A stretch of DNA of 64,000 nucleotides from Reichenbachiella faecimaris. GTDB taxonomy: Bacteria; Bacteroidota; Bacteroidia; Cytophagales; Cyclobacteriaceae. The stretch lies in NCBI RefSeq assembly GCF_900176375.1, contig NZ_FWYF01000002.1, forward strand, positions 160,161 through 224,160, in the 5' to 3' direction. Below are positions 7,344-17,630 of the stretch, piece after piece. Every line of letters begins with the position of its first letter. Position 1 is the first letter of the stretch. The notes under the pieces were generated by a model. It worked only from the letters and a program-made list of their open reading frames with translations, was not told where the DNA came from and searched no databases. A program made the translations under genes and the position numbers.

Positions 7344-8894
7344 CTACAAATTCTTTGACCAAACCTTAAATAGTGCAGCCTGATTGGCCGTAGGATCAAT
7401 TATTTGAGCAAAACTAAAATTCGTGGGATTGTAGTCAATTCCTATTTTTTCATAATAAGAAGCAATGGGCAAGGCCTCGGTTCCTTTGATATAATCATTG
7501 ATAAAGGTTTCTATTTCCGGGTAGGTCATATCTACTATAGTCTCAAAAAAATCAGCCTCAGAAAACGCTTGGTCAGGCCCAAAAGTATCAATCAATTCTA
7601 GTACCACTTCTCGCATACCTTTGGTTCCATTGGATAGTTCTAGCAGCCGAATGTCCAACAAGCTAATTACGAATGCTCCTCGGTTATAGATGTTGCCAAA
7701 CTCGCCTCCTCCTTTGCTAGTGTAGGCCTCAGAACCAATTTGCTGCAAACTAAAACTTGGATCAAATTGACTATCTATGGATACTTTCGTGCTGATCTCT
7801 GACAATAAAGTGGGCAAATCCATAGACCCATTTCTATACTGCATAAAATCAGACGCCCATTCTGTTACACCCTCATATAGCCAAAGGTGCTGTGAGGGTG
7901 TAGGAACTGCAAAATTGAAATCAGCTATAATCTCGCTATGAATATTCAAAGGAGTGACCACATGAAAAAACTCATGAGCAGAAATACTTTTTATTGCCCT
8001 TCCAAAATTTACGGTGTAATCACGATCGCGAAGGACATAAACAGAGCTTTTAGAATGCTCCAATGCCCCTGCATTCCGATCTCCAAAATGGTATAAGAAG
8101 TCATATTGATCCGTGGGTAAAACTTCGAGAAATGCTTCTGCATCCAGCAAAATTTGATTGACATCTGCCAATACGTTCGCAGCCGTAATCGCTCCACTCG
8201 CGGAATAGACATGGATGTTGATATCTGCCCCTCCTACTTCAGTAGATGTGCTGGACAAATTCCCAAGTAAGATTGGAGAATCAGCTAGATGGTCGAAATC
8301 TGTAGCTCTAAATACACCTTCTTCATACACTGGCAAAGCAGTCCCCAAAGACCAGCTTTTGGGGTAACCAAGAGATACAAAATAATCTCGCTCTTTGAGC
8401 CCTTCCGGGTATCCTATGACCATTGGCGTATTCAATAACACGTGGTCATTTTCAATAGATGTCCCTGCCATAGCATAAATAGGATATTCCAAAACTTGCG
8501 TATCAAAAGTCTCGCTCACTTCATATATGATTTTAAAGGCAGAGGTGGGATCTGCTATTTTCCATTGATTGGTGGAAATAGCTGTAGCGGTTATTTTATT
8601 GCCTTCTTCATCAAATACCCTTAAGTTCTGAACAAATCTGCCAGCATTAGAAATATCATACGTGCCTGGCACCGTAGCCGCAAATTGCAAGATATCATTG
8701 TCTTGAGACAATCCATCCACATACATTTCTACCTTAAAAGTATCATCCGATCGATCATTCAAATTGATATGCACATAAAAGGCATCTGATAAATCCGCAT
8801 CTGTAGGGAGTACAAATCTGGGGTCAACATCGTCATCACAAGCAGTGAACAACCAGATGGCCAGCAGTGAGAGGTATTTAAACTTTGTAATCAT
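7344..8894 (-). CDS. M61-family (glycyl aminopeptidase-like) metallopeptidase lipoprotein
   Basis: This is a 516-residue lipoprotein (signal peptide with FTAC, then acidic residues) when started at ATG 8894; the upstream TTG at 8918 adds residues outside the signal peptide. An N-terminal beta domain (about 30-190) precedes a gluzincin core: HEFFH (His307, Glu308, His311) and LWLYEGVTEW with Glu341 as the third zinc ligand, then the GTEALP segment near residue 480 that M61 enzymes share. The usual C-terminal PDZ domain is missing, so the protein is shorter than typical M61 members of about 600 residues. It would cleave peptides on the cell surface or in the periplasm. It starts 59 bases after nadB on the same strand and may share its transcript. 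Confidence 0.85.
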   Translation of the reverse strand: MITKFKYLSLLAIWLFTACDDDVDPRFVLPTDADLSDAFYVHINLNDRSDDTFKVEMYVDGLSQDNDILQFAATVPGTYDISNAGRFVQNLRVFDEEGNKITATAISTNQWKIADPTSAFKIIYEVSETFDTQVLEYPIYAMAGTSIENDHVLLNTPMVIGYPEGLKERDYFVSLGYPKSWSLGTALPVYEEGVFRATDFDHLADSPILLGNLSSTSTEVGGADINIHVYSASGAITAANVLADVNQILLDAEAFLEVLPTDQYDFLYHFGDRNAGALEHSKSSVYVLRDRDYTVNFGRAIKSISAHEFFHVVTPLNIHSEIIADFNFAVPTPSQHLWLYEGVTEWASDFMQYRNGSMDLPTLLSEISTKVSIDSQFDPSFSLQQIGSEAYTSKGGGEFGNIYNRGAFVISLLDIRLLELSNGTKGMREVVLELIDTFGPDQAFSEADFFETIVDMTYPEIETFINDYIKGTEALPIASYYEKIGIDYNPTNFSFAQIIDPTANQAALFKVWSKNL

Positions 8895-8953
8895 ATCAAT
8901 GAAGGTTAACGGTAACAAATAAACTTCATTGTGCCCAAATACCCTTATCCGTT

Positions 8954-10507
8954 TCAGGCTTCCTTATAGAACCCTCCTCTATTTTCAGTTCGAGCTTGTG
9001 ATTGTTTTACTATCAGGTAGGCAATAGTGATCAAGTTTCGTAGTTCAGAAAGTTGCGGAGAGATTTTTGTTTTTTTGTATAAATCCTCAGTTTCTTCATA
9101 GAGGACTTTCAATCGATTTGAAGCGCGATTGAGCCGCTCGTCTGATCGTACAATCCCCACATAGTTGCTCATGATGGCTTGCACTTCCTTTTTGTTGTGT
9201 GTGATCAGGATGAGCTCTTTTGGATTGGTGGTGCCTTCTTCACTCCAGTCAGGTACTTTAGCGTTTTCTTCCACACTTTCTACTTCTTCACATGATTTTT
9301 CATAGCAATGATGAGCAAAAATCAACGCTTCGAGCAATGAATTAGAGGCCAGTCTATTGGCGCCATGCAAACCTGTACAAGCACATTCGCCACAAGCATA
9401 TAGGTTGGCTATTTGTGTCTGACCAAAGGCATTGGTAACCACCCCTCCACACAGATAATGAGCAGCAGGAACCACAGGGATCATGTCCTTTTTCCAATCT
9501 ATCCCCAGTTCCTTACATTTTTGCAGAATATTAGGAAAGTGATTTTCAAATCCTATGGGATCCAAATGACGACAGTCTAGGTATACGTAGTCATCACCAC
9601 TTTTCTTCAATTCACTATCAATCGCGCGCGAGACAATATCACGAGAAGCCAATTCCTTTCTCTCGTCGTACTGCCCCATGAAAAGTTCACCCTTTCGATT
9701 ACGCAAGAGTGCCCCAAAACCTCGTACAGCTTCAGAAATCAAAAAGGTTTGACCTGGTCTGGTATCATAGAGTGCTGTTGGATGAAACTGCACAAATTCC
9801 ATGTTTTGAATTTGCGCCTTGGCGCGATAAGCCATGGCCACACCGTCCCCAGTGGCTACTTTTGGATTGGTGGTATTTTGATAAACTTGGCCTATACCAC
9901 CACTGGCTAGTAGCACTATCTTAGAGAGGTAAGTTTCAATTTTTCCTGTTTTCTCATCCAGTACATAAGCCCCATAGCACTTATTATCTTCTCTACCCTT
10001 CCATTCCTGGATATGGTGATTGGTGATCAAATCCACAGCAAAATGATGACTAAGCAAACTGATATTGTCGCACTGTGCTACTTGATCCAGCAGGGTTTCT
10101 TCTAATTCAAACCCAGTAATGTCCTTGTGATGTAAAATTCTATTCTGAGAATGCCCCCCTTCTCTGCCTAAGTCAAAATCACCTAGGTTGTTCTTGTCAA
10201 ATTCAGCTCCCCAGCTGAGTAACTCTTTCAATCTGTCGGGCGCTTCCCTAACCACCATTTCTACAATCTCCCGATCACAAAGGCCGTCCCCTGCCATGAG
10301 CGTGTCTTCGATGTGCTGCTCATAAGAATCCGTGACTGTATCAATAACCACGGCCATTCCACCTTGAGCGTATTTAGTATTTGATTCGTTGGCAGCAGCC
10401 TTAGTCACAATAGCCACTTTCTTTTCTGGAAATCTCTTAGCTACCTTGAGCGCATAGGTCAGTCCTGCCAGGCCAGAGCCAATAATAAGAAAATCGTGTT
10501 TGATCAT
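8954..10507 (-). CDS. nadB: L-aspartate oxidase
   Basis: The enzyme has 517 residues and oxidises L-aspartate to iminoaspartate with FAD, the first step of de novo NAD synthesis. The FAD-binding GSGLAG lies at residues 10-15, the TKYAQGG segment at about 45, the HHKDITGFELEE segment follows, and the AHYLCGGV and CTGLHGANRLASNSLLE motifs typical of the succinate dehydrogenase/NadB flavoprotein family are present. Its length agrees with the family (about 520-540). It lies 3 bases downstream of nadA, so the two consecutive pathway steps are co-transcribed. NadC is not in the window. Confidence 0.97.
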   Translation of the reverse strand: MIKHDFLIIGSGLAGLTYALKVAKRFPEKKVAIVTKAAANESNTKYAQGGMAVVIDTVTDSYEQHIEDTLMAGDGLCDREIVEMVVREAPDRLKELLSWGAEFDKNNLGDFDLGREGGHSQNRILHHKDITGFELEETLLDQVAQCDNISLLSHHFAVDLITNHHIQEWKGREDNKCYGAYVLDEKTGKIETYLSKIVLLASGGIGQVYQNTTNPKVATGDGVAMAYRAKAQIQNMEFVQFHPTALYDTRPGQTFLISEAVRGFGALLRNRKGELFMGQYDERKELASRDIVSRAIDSELKKSGDDYVYLDCRHLDPIGFENHFPNILQKCKELGIDWKKDMIPVVPAAHYLCGGVVTNAFGQTQIANLYACGECACTGLHGANRLASNSLLEALIFAHHCYEKSCEEVESVEENAKVPDWSEEGTTNPKELILITHNKKEVQAIMSNYVGIVRSDERLNRASNRLKVLYEETEDLYKKTKISPQLSELRNLITIAYLIVKQSQARTENRGGFYKEA

Positions 10508-10510
10508 TAA

Positions 10511-11470
10511 TTATTTAGATAGTTCAAACATACGCTCTAAAGGGATGAGCGCTTTTTTCCTTATATCTTCGGGAACGTCTATTTCTGGGGTTTCATTTTT
10601 AAGACAGAGATATAATTTCTCTAGGGTGTTCATTTTCATGAAATGGCATTCGCTACAAGCGCAAGTGTTGTCTTCTTTGGCGGGAGCAGGAATCAATCGC
10701 TTATTGGGTACTCTCTTTTGCATTTCATGCAAAATACCTGCTTCTGTAGCCACAATAAACTCTTCTGATTTGTCCTCCTGAACAAAATTTAGCAGCTTTT
10801 CAGTAGAACCCACAAAAGAGGCCACTCTCAATACTTGCTGCTGAGACTCGGGGTGTGCAATGAATTTGGCCTGTGGGTTTGCTTTGTGCAGATCCAAAAT
10901 CTTGTCCATGGCAAATGCCTCATGCACCATACAGGCTCCATCCCACAGCAACATGTCTCTGCCCGTTTGATGAATCAAGTATTCACCCAAGTTTCGATCT
11001 GGCGCGCAAATGATCTTTTGATCTTTTGGAATGGAATTGATGATATCCACTGCATTAGATGACGTACAAATGATGTCGCTCATCGCCTTGATCTCAGCCG
11101 TACAGTTGATATAAGTCACCACGATGTGGTCTGGATGAGCCTCTACAAATGCTTTGAAGGGTCCAACAGGTGCTGATTCGGCTAAGGAGCATCCTGCATT
11201 GACATCAGGAAGAATCACTTTTTTAGTTGGGTTGATGATTTTGGCTGTCTCGGCCATGAAATGTACACCTGCGAAAACTATAATGTCAGCATCTGTTTCG
11301 GCTGCTTTTCTAGATAATCCCAAACTATCCCCTACAAAATCGGCTATGTCTTGAATGTCAGCCTCCTGATAATAATGCGCCAGCAAAACGGCATTTTTTT
11401 CTTTCTTCAGTCTGACAATTTCTTCCAGATATTCTGATCTGGTCTTCGGTACTACTTCCAATTGCTCCAT
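10511..11470 (-). CDS. nadA: Quinolinate synthase
   Basis: The enzyme has 319 residues and condenses iminoaspartate with dihydroxyacetone phosphate to quinolinate, using a [4Fe-4S] cluster. Cluster-ligand cysteines are visible at Cys94 (NAGCSLAES), Cys180 (WDGACMVHE) and in the CACSEC motif (270-275). The N-terminal [22 protein letters not shown] segment is characteristic. It is the first gene of the minus-strand nadA-nadB unit. The ATG at 11470 gives the expected N-terminus. Confidence 0.97.
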   Translation of the reverse strand: MEQLEVVPKTRSEYLEEIVRLKKEKNAVLLAHYYQEADIQDIADFVGDSLGLSRKAAETDADIIVFAGVHFMAETAKIINPTKKVILPDVNAGCSLAESAPVGPFKAFVEAHPDHIVVTYINCTAEIKAMSDIICTSSNAVDIINSIPKDQKIICAPDRNLGEYLIHQTGRDMLLWDGACMVHEAFAMDKILDLHKANPQAKFIAHPESQQQVLRVASFVGSTEKLLNFVQEDKSEEFIVATEAGILHEMQKRVPNKRLIPAPAKEDNTCACSECHFMKMNTLEKLYLCLKNETPEIDVPEDIRKKALIPLERMFELSK

Positions 11471-11533
11471 GGCTCCAGTGGCTTTCCTTTATCATTCAAA
11501 ATGACCTGAAAGCTCGTTAATTACTTAAGAATA

Positions 11534-11541
11534 CAAATTTA
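11534..11541 (-). promoter_or_regulatory. Candidate -7 element of the nadA-nadB promoter
   Basis: On the minus strand this reads TAAATTTG, a match to TAnnTTTG, 63 bases upstream of the nadA start. No clear TTTG is seen at the expected -33 position (TTCG at best), so support is partial. Confidence 0.4.
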
Positions 11542-11692
11542 ATGTAAATCATGGGGTTCAGCGAAAACCACCCTAAAATAAACTTTCATGAGACAACGAT
11601 TTTTTACTATGGCAGGATCATAATTTTACAATATCTTTAGATGTTAAATTTTCAACCCAGCGGCTCAACTATAGTAAACTAAAACGTAAACC

Positions 11693-12796
11693 ATGTCTGT
11701 GCTTAACTCTGCCAAAACACCCGACCTAGCCAAAATCACATACCTTTTAATCAGTACTGTAGCTGTAGTGATGGTACTATACTATTCGGAAGAATATGTC
11801 ATTCCATTTATAGTCGCTATGCTCGTTTGGTTCATCATCCATGAAGCCAGAGAGTATTTGGTGAGGATCCCTATAGTTCGGGATAAGGTTCCTGTCTGGG
11901 CACAGAGCACCTTTTCTTTCCTCTTTATGAATGTAATACTCTTCATAGTTGGAAAACTACTTTATGCCAGCATGTCTCATCTTTCTGAAAACCTTGAAGA
12001 ATACCAATCAAACCTGCTTTTGGCTTTGACTGAATTAGATGGACTTGCAGGGATCAATGTATCTTCTCAACTCATAGAATATGTGCAAAATGTCGACTTC
12101 ACCAAGTATATCAGTATGATGATCGATACAGCGACTACCTTGCTTGGAGATGCCTTTTTAATTCTAATCTATATCATTTTTCTACTCATTGAAGAAACTG
12201 TATTTGACAAAAAAATGGAGTCCTTCTATCCCAATGAAGATGTTCGCAAAAAGAAATTTGGCCTCCTAAACAAAATGGACAGGAACATTGGGCGATATCT
12301 GTTGCTCAAAACTTTTGTAAGCTTCATCACTGGCCTACTCAGCTATATTATTTTATTTTTATTTGACATTGACTCTCCATTTTTTTGGGCAATGCTTATT
12401 TTTGTCCTCAACTACATCCCTACGGTAGGTTCTTTGATTGCTACATTGTTTCCAGCCTTTTTTGCCATTCTGCAATTCGGCGAATTAGCACCATTTGTTT
12501 ACATTTTGGTATCTGTTGGAGTCATACAAGTTATTGTCGGCAATATTATCGAACCTAAGATGATGGGGAATTCGTTGAACATGAGTTCTCTGGTGGTGGT
12601 TCTATCTTTGACGATATGGGGCGCTATTTGGGGAATAATGGGTATGATTTTAAGTGTACCCATTACCGTTATGATGATTATTGTTTGTGAAGAAATTCCG
12701 AGTTTGAGGTTTGTGGCCATTGCACTTTCCGAAAACGGGGAATTAAGTAATGATTCAGTGGTGAATACATTGGCTGAAGATTCTACCGAAGATTAA
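11693..12796 (+). CDS. AI-2E family transporter (PerM/TqsA-like)
   Basis: This is a 367-residue membrane protein with about seven hydrophobic segments. A pair lies near the N-terminus, a central amphipathic region follows (about 95-140), and the conserved block FVLNYIPTVGSLIATLFPAFFA then IVGNIIEPKMMGNSLNMSSLVVVLSL is diagnostic of the AI-2 exporter/UPF0118 family. Members export small molecules, including autoinducer-2 in some bacteria and Na+(Li+)/H+ in others, so the substrate is not determined. The acidic C-terminal tail (EDSTED) is typical. It stands alone, divergent from nadA. Confidence 0.9.
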   Translation: MSVLNSAKTPDLAKITYLLISTVAVVMVLYYSEEYVIPFIVAMLVWFIIHEAREYLVRIPIVRDKVPVWAQSTFSFLFMNVILFIVGKLLYASMSHLSENLEEYQSNLLLALTELDGLAGINVSSQLIEYVQNVDFTKYISMMIDTATTLLGDAFLILIYIIFLLIEETVFDKKMESFYPNEDVRKKKFGLLNKMDRNIGRYLLLKTFVSFITGLLSYIILFLFDIDSPFFWAMLIFVLNYIPTVGSLIATLFPAFFAILQFGELAPFVYILVSVGVIQVIVGNIIEPKMMGNSLNMSSLVVVLSLTIWGAIWGIMGMILSVPITVMMIIVCEEIPSLRFVAIALSENGELSNDSVVNTLAEDSTED

Positions 12797-12871
12797 TTTG
12801 GTTTAATCGAAAGATAGCCCGTATTGACCTAAGAAATTTTAGCAATACTAGACAATAATTAATTTCGAGCT

Positions 12872-13846
12872 ATGGAAAGAAAATTTTTAAGATGGTCATT
12901 GATACTCTCAGCGATCATGGTGCTTACCTATCAGCAGGTAAATGCACAAGGGTGCAGTGATGCAGGGTTCTGCACAATGGGCGCAATGAAGCCCGACCAG
13001 TCCTTCAACAAGAAAGTTAAATTAAAGCTAAGAACTATTGAGGTTAGCTATTATCATGGAGCATCTACACTGTCTCCATTGATCAATGTGGTTAACCTTG
13101 ATGCCTCTTTTTCTATTACCAACAATTTAGGCTTTCAAATCAAACTGCCTTATCAGTGGGTGAATGGAAATTTTGACAATACTTCAGGGATGGGGGACAT
13201 TTCCTTGAGTGCGACGCAGCGAATCTCAGGAAATGAAAATTATGACATAAGTGCCACACTGGGAATGAAAATTCCAAGCAATGATGGTGACCTCAAAGAC
13301 AGTGGTTCCAAATTTCCAGAGGCCAAAGGATTGTCGCTTCCTATGTATTATCAAACCAGTTTGGGTAGCTATGATGTGGTAGCGGGAGCTTCTTATATCA
13401 GTTCTAAATGGCTTTTTGCTACAGGTATCCAGGCGGCGCTGACTACCAATAGCAATAACTTTTGGCCTGGAGAATGGGTAGGTATTTATCCAGACGAATC
13501 CTATGTGAGAGATTACGATGTAGCTACTAATCTCAAAAGAGGAACAGACGTGATGATTCGTGTAGAACGCAACTTCAGGTTCTCCAACTATAGCTTTAAC
13601 ATCGGGCTTCTACCAATTTATAGAATCACCAAAGATCAAATTGAAGATCGCGACACGGGAGAGTACATGAAATTGGATGATACCACTGGTCTTGCACTTA
13701 CTTTGCTTAGTAGCTTTTCATATCATTTTGATGTGACCAATAGCATCAAGGTCTCTTTCGGAAAAAAATTCATGGATCGTAAAGTAAATCCTGATGGACT
13801 TACTAGACAACATGTAATCATTGTAGCGTATGGATTTAGATTTTAG
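12872..13846 (+). CDS. Outer-membrane beta-barrel protein upstream of the CHAT gene
   Basis: The product has 324 residues with a signal peptide (about 1-25, cleaved after VNAQ). The mature N-terminus carries a short Cys pair (GCSDAGFC). The rest is alternating beta-strand sequence ending in YGFRF, the terminal aromatic typical of outer-membrane barrels. About 12 strands look possible. It resembles Bacteroidota proteins annotated only as 'transporter' or 'OmpW/outer membrane protein'. The stop codon is 4 bases before the start of the TPR-CHAT gene, so the two are translated together and probably cooperate. Whether the barrel is a pore, an anchor or a substrate is unknown. Confidence 0.8.
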   Translation: MERKFLRWSLILSAIMVLTYQQVNAQGCSDAGFCTMGAMKPDQSFNKKVKLKLRTIEVSYYHGASTLSPLINVVNLDASFSITNNLGFQIKLPYQWVNGNFDNTSGMGDISLSATQRISGNENYDISATLGMKIPSNDGDLKDSGSKFPEAKGLSLPMYYQTSLGSYDVVAGASYISSKWLFATGIQAALTTNSNNFWPGEWVGIYPDESYVRDYDVATNLKRGTDVMIRVERNFRFSNYSFNIGLLPIYRITKDQIEDRDTGEYMKLDDTTGLALTLLSSFSYHFDVTNSIKVSFGKKFMDRKVNPDGLTRQHVIIVAYGFRF

Positions 13847-13850
13847 AAAC

Positions 13851-16565
13851 ATGAGAAATAAAGTAATCACCCTATTTGCTCTTTGTTGTCTTTCTTTTTC
13901 CATTTCGTTTGGGCAGCATTCCATAGACAATCCAGACTACTTGGCAGGAGAAAAACATTTTGAGGCTGGTGAATTTGCTGCAGCCCTGGCTAAATATGAA
14001 TCTGCCGTGCAAAAGCTAGATGTCAGACAAGCTGGCCAGTGCCAGCTTAGAATAGCAGAGGTAAACACCCGAATGGGAAATGCCCAAGTTGGATTGGACA
14101 TGTGCCATGCATTAGAAAACAGCCTGCAAGATGACCCCTTTCTATTGGCTGAAAATTACAGTGTGAAAGGTGATGCGTATTTGCATCTGGGAAGAAATGG
14201 AGAGGCTATTAAGGATTTGCTTAAAGCACAAAACCTCTTTCAAAATGCCGGAGTCAGCTCTTCCAAAGAAATGGCCAATTGCTACAATGATTTAGGGATT
14301 GCTTATTGGAACAATGGCAATACAGACTTGTCCTTGCAGTATTTGCAAAATGCACTGAATATCAGAGAAGAACTTTATGGAGAGCATCATCCAGAAGTAG
14401 CAGATTCTTACAATAACATTGGTTTGGTCAATGCTGACATCAATACTTTTGCGGCCGTTATCTATTTCAACAATGCCCTGAAAGTGTATCGTTCTATCTA
14501 TGACGAAAATCATCCTAAGATCGCTCTGGTACTCAATAATCTGGCACTGCAGTATGATGTGCAAGAAAATTATGAGCAGGCGCTAGAGGACTTGCAACAG
14601 GTCTCGGCCATTTACAACCATTTGCATGAGGGTGATCATCCAAGTAAAGCCTTTGTAGCTTTTAGTATTGGCAATGTGTACTACCATCAGCAATCATACG
14701 ATCAGGCACTCAGCTATCAGAATGAGGCATTAGAAATGTACACTCGACTCTACGGACCCAAGCACCCTGAGATTGCGAACATTTACAATCTCAAGGGAGA
14801 TATCTATTTGAAAAAAGGTGAATACAGAATGGCACTGGAGACTATACAAAAAGCCATTTATGCTAATTTATCAGATCAGGAATTGACTGACATTTATCAA
14901 AATCCAAAATTGGAAAGTTATTACAATGCTGACATCCTGCTGAGCTCCCTCCAACAAAAGTCAGACGCTTTTGAAACTTATCATTATAGTAAGACACTAA
15001 AATTTAGAGACCTTGGGGCTGCACTCAATACACTAGAAAAAGCAGATGAGCTGGTAAGTCATATCAGGCAAATTCGGCTAAGTGAGAAGGATAAAATTTC
15101 GCTAAGTGCCAAGGCCTCTGAAATCTATGAAGCTGGAGTATCCCTGTCCTATCAAATGAGTCAGGTGGTATTTAAACCCAAAGACTACCTTGAGAAAGCA
15201 TTTTATTTTGCTGAAAAAAGTAAATCGGCAGTCTTGCTTTCTGCAATTCAAGACACCAATGCCAAAGAATTCTCTGGCATCCCAGCAGAGTTGATCACAG
15301 AGGAAAGTGAACTAAAAGCCAGCATTGTACTACAGGAACAGCTTTTAGCAACTAATCAGGAGCCAGAAAAAGAAGCCAATTTAAAGCAAGAATTGCTTAC
15401 GCTAAACAATAGGTACAACGAGTTTGTGAGACAACTTGAAGCCGATTATCCAAATTATTACAACTTGAAGTTTAACGTGAAGCATGTTGGTTTATCAGAA
15501 CTTCAAACCGCACTTGGAGCAAACACAGCACTGGTGACACATTTTATTACCGAAAATAGGATTTATACTTTCTATGTCACTATGGACAACTTTCAGGTAT
15601 TTCGTGAATCAAAAGCAGATGATTTTGACAAACAAATTTTCGGGCTCAGAAACGCGATGAAATATGATATGAAAAATGCATTTGTCAGAACGGGTCAGCG
15701 ACTATATGACGAGCTTTTTCCTATGAAAATCAAAAGCCACATCAATCAGCTCTTGATTATTCCAGAGGGTGGCTTATCAACTATCCCATTTGAGGCCCTG
15801 ATCACAGAGCAGAAATTGGAAGACGAATTGAGCTATTCGCAAATGCCTTTTTTGATTAAAAAATATAATGTCAGCTATGACAACTCAGCTACGCTTTTCG
15901 TGCAACGTAAGAAAGAGATTGACAATTATGAGGGAGCCACAGAGGATATTTTGCTGGTAGCTCCAATCAACTTTGACAAGTACCAATACCAAGGGCTTAC
16001 AGGCAGGCTAAATGATTTACCAGGTTCTAAAGCAGAAATTGATGAAATAAAACTCTTGTTTAAAGCGAATGCTAGGGGAGCCACCCTACTCACAGAATCA
16101 GAAGCCACTAAAGCGAATCTTACAAATGAAAACATCAAACCATATAAGTATATTCACTTTGCTACGCATGGCATGGTGAACGAATCTGAGCCAAGCCTTT
16201 CGAGAATTTTTTTGCGGGATGGTAGTTTGTATTCGGGAGATATTTACAACATTGATATCAATGCCGATTTGGTCTGTTTGAGTGCGTGTGAAACTGGTTT
16301 GGGGAAGATTTCAAAAGGAGAAGGTATCATTGGGCTATCAAGAGCCTTGCTTTATGCAGGAGCAAAGAACCTGATCGTGTCACTTTGGACGGTAGCAGAT
16401 GCCTCTACTTCACAATTGATGATAGACTTTTACAACAATCACTTGTACTCCACCACGCACAACACATTTAGTGGAGCATTGAGAAAAGCCAAACTATCAT
16501 TGATCAATGACGAAAAGTACAACAAACCCTATTATTGGGCACCTTTTGTACTGATTGGGGAGTAG
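13851..16565 (+). CDS. Secreted TPR-CHAT protease-like protein
   Basis: The product has 904 residues from ATG 13851; the ATG at 13830 lies inside the previous gene and would spoil the signal peptide, which ends at FGQ (about residue 22). Tetratricopeptide repeats cover about 30-350, including the kinesin-light-chain-like pattern with HPEVADSYNNIG and HPKIALVLNNLA. A helical linker follows, and a C-terminal CHAT domain (about 620-900) carries HFATHG (His near 770) and SACETG (Cys near 813), the caspase-type His/Cys dyad. CHAT domains are cysteine peptidases of the caspase clan that act on partner proteins. This one is exported, so it is distinct from the cytoplasmic CRISPR-associated TPR-CHAT. 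Its partner is probably the barrel encoded 4 bases upstream. Confidence 0.92.
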   Translation: MRNKVITLFALCCLSFSISFGQHSIDNPDYLAGEKHFEAGEFAAALAKYESAVQKLDVRQAGQCQLRIAEVNTRMGNAQVGLDMCHALENSLQDDPFLLAENYSVKGDAYLHLGRNGEAIKDLLKAQNLFQNAGVSSSKEMANCYNDLGIAYWNNGNTDLSLQYLQNALNIREELYGEHHPEVADSYNNIGLVNADINTFAAVIYFNNALKVYRSIYDENHPKIALVLNNLALQYDVQENYEQALEDLQQVSAIYNHLHEGDHPSKAFVAFSIGNVYYHQQSYDQALSYQNEALEMYTRLYGPKHPEIANIYNLKGDIYLKKGEYRMALETIQKAIYANLSDQELTDIYQNPKLESYYNADILLSSLQQKSDAFETYHYSKTLKFRDLGAALNTLEKADELVSHIRQIRLSEKDKISLSAKASEIYEAGVSLSYQMSQVVFKPKDYLEKAFYFAEKSKSAVLLSAIQDTNAKEFSGIPAELITEESELKASIVLQEQLLATNQEPEKEANLKQELLTLNNRYNEFVRQLEADYPNYYNLKFNVKHVGLSELQTALGANTALVTHFITENRIYTFYVTMDNFQVFRESKADDFDKQIFGLRNAMKYDMKNAFVRTGQRLYDELFPMKIKSHINQLLIIPEGGLSTIPFEALITEQKLEDELSYSQMPFLIKKYNVSYDNSATLFVQRKKEIDNYEGATEDILLVAPINFDKYQYQGLTGRLNDLPGSKAEIDEIKLLFKANARGATLLTESEATKANLTNENIKPYKYIHFATHGMVNESEPSLSRIFLRDGSLYSGDIYNIDINADLVCLSACETGLGKISKGEGIIGLSRALLYAGAKNLIVSLWTVADASTSQLMIDFYNNHLYSTTHNTFSGALRKAKLSLINDEKYNKPYYWAPFVLIGE

Positions 16566-16570
16566 TAAAC

Positions 16571-16601
16571 CACCTCTTGATCTCCAGGAGATCAAGAGGT
16601 G
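16571..16601. terminator. Hairpin between convergent CHAT and glpX genes
   Basis: Two 14-base arms (CACCTCTTGATCTC and its exact complement) flank the 3-base loop CAG. It lies between convergent genes and would work in both directions, although no long T-run follows on either strand. Confidence 0.6.
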
Positions 16602-16613
16602 AGTAATTGCAAA

Positions 16614-17555
16614 TCAGAGTTCGAACAAGTCATTTTCAACCTGACCAGCCTCAGGGCCAATCATCAAATAATCTACGAGTACTTCATTATTAGTGCTCTC
16701 TTTTGGTTCGTCCAACAACACACCAGCCGTGACTCCAGCTGCCACAAATACTGCCCAGTCTGATTGGACCAGATCGCTGAGCAACAATACTTTATCAATA
16801 TCAGTACCCTCAGCTAGTAGAGCACTTCGTTCGTCTTCTTGCTGAGGGGCTAACTGACCCTGCATATCTCCTCCTAAAGCCAAAACAGCTGCTGCTGTGA
16901 TGACCGCTTCTGGCGCGCCGCCTATTCCCATCAAGGCATCTACCTCACTAGCTTCCATCAGTGCCAAAACAGAACCAATCACATCTCCTTCAGCGTGTAA
17001 GTCTACTCGCGCACCACAGGCTTCTATTTCTTTTCTAAGTTCAATATGTCGTGGCTTATCCAGTACATATACGACCAGGTCTTCTATTTTTTTTTCACTG
17101 GCTTGTGCAATTGATTTCAAATTATCAGCCGTTGACTTTGTAATGTCAATGGCACCTCTTGCTGCCGCTCCAACCACAATTTTCTTCATGTAATAAGCAC
17201 TCCCTGCATCCCAGAACTTGCCCTGGTCAGTAGCTGCTACAACCGCTATGGCATTTGGTTTGCCCGCAGCCATGAGTGAAGTGCCTTCTACTGGATCCAC
17301 AGCAATATCCAATTTTAGACCTACTCCATTCCCTAATTTTTCACCCATATAGAGCATGGGTGCCTCATCTTTCTCTCCTTCCCCCACTCGAACTACTGCA
17401 TCCATCTGTGCCTCCTCAAACGACTTGCGCATGGCATCTACTGCAGCTTGGTCGCCTGCCTCTTTCTCACCCGTCCCTACAAATTTCTTAGCGGCTGCGG
17501 CTGCGCTACAGACTACTTGTTTTAAATCTTCAACCAGTTGCTCGTGTTCTGTCAT
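16614..17555 (-). CDS. glpX: Fructose-1,6-bisphosphatase class II
   Basis: The enzyme has 313 residues and hydrolyses fructose-1,6-bisphosphate in gluconeogenesis. Metal- and substrate-binding motifs are visible: VGEGEKDEAPML, DIAVDPVEGTSLMAAG and MGIGGAPEAVITAAA, all characteristic of the GlpX/class II lithium-sensitive phosphatase fold. Its length fits the family (about 320-335). It is transcribed alone, converging with the CHAT gene and divergent from the crotonase gene. The low-complexity Ala run near residue 20 is common in the family. Confidence 0.95.
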   Translation of the reverse strand: MTEHEQLVEDLKQVVCSAAAAAKKFVGTGEKEAGDQAAVDAMRKSFEEAQMDAVVRVGEGEKDEAPMLYMGEKLGNGVGLKLDIAVDPVEGTSLMAAGKPNAIAVVAATDQGKFWDAGSAYYMKKIVVGAAARGAIDITKSTADNLKSIAQASEKKIEDLVVYVLDKPRHIELRKEIEACGARVDLHAEGDVIGSVLALMEASEVDALMGIGGAPEAVITAAAVLALGGDMQGQLAPQQEDERSALLAEGTDIDKVLLLSDLVQSDWAVFVAAGVTAGVLLDEPKESTNNEVLVDYLMIGPEAGQVENDLFEL

Positions 17556-17630
17556 CTGGCAAAACTATATCTCAGAAACGATTCAAAGTAAGATTCAACC
17601 ATTTTATCTATAATTCAACTAATTTAGAAT

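Noticed and set aside
13830-16565. A CRISPR-associated TPR-CHAT (craspase) protein
   Set aside because: The protein has a signal peptide, and there is no CRISPR array or Cas gene in the window; it belongs to the exported TPR-CHAT group.
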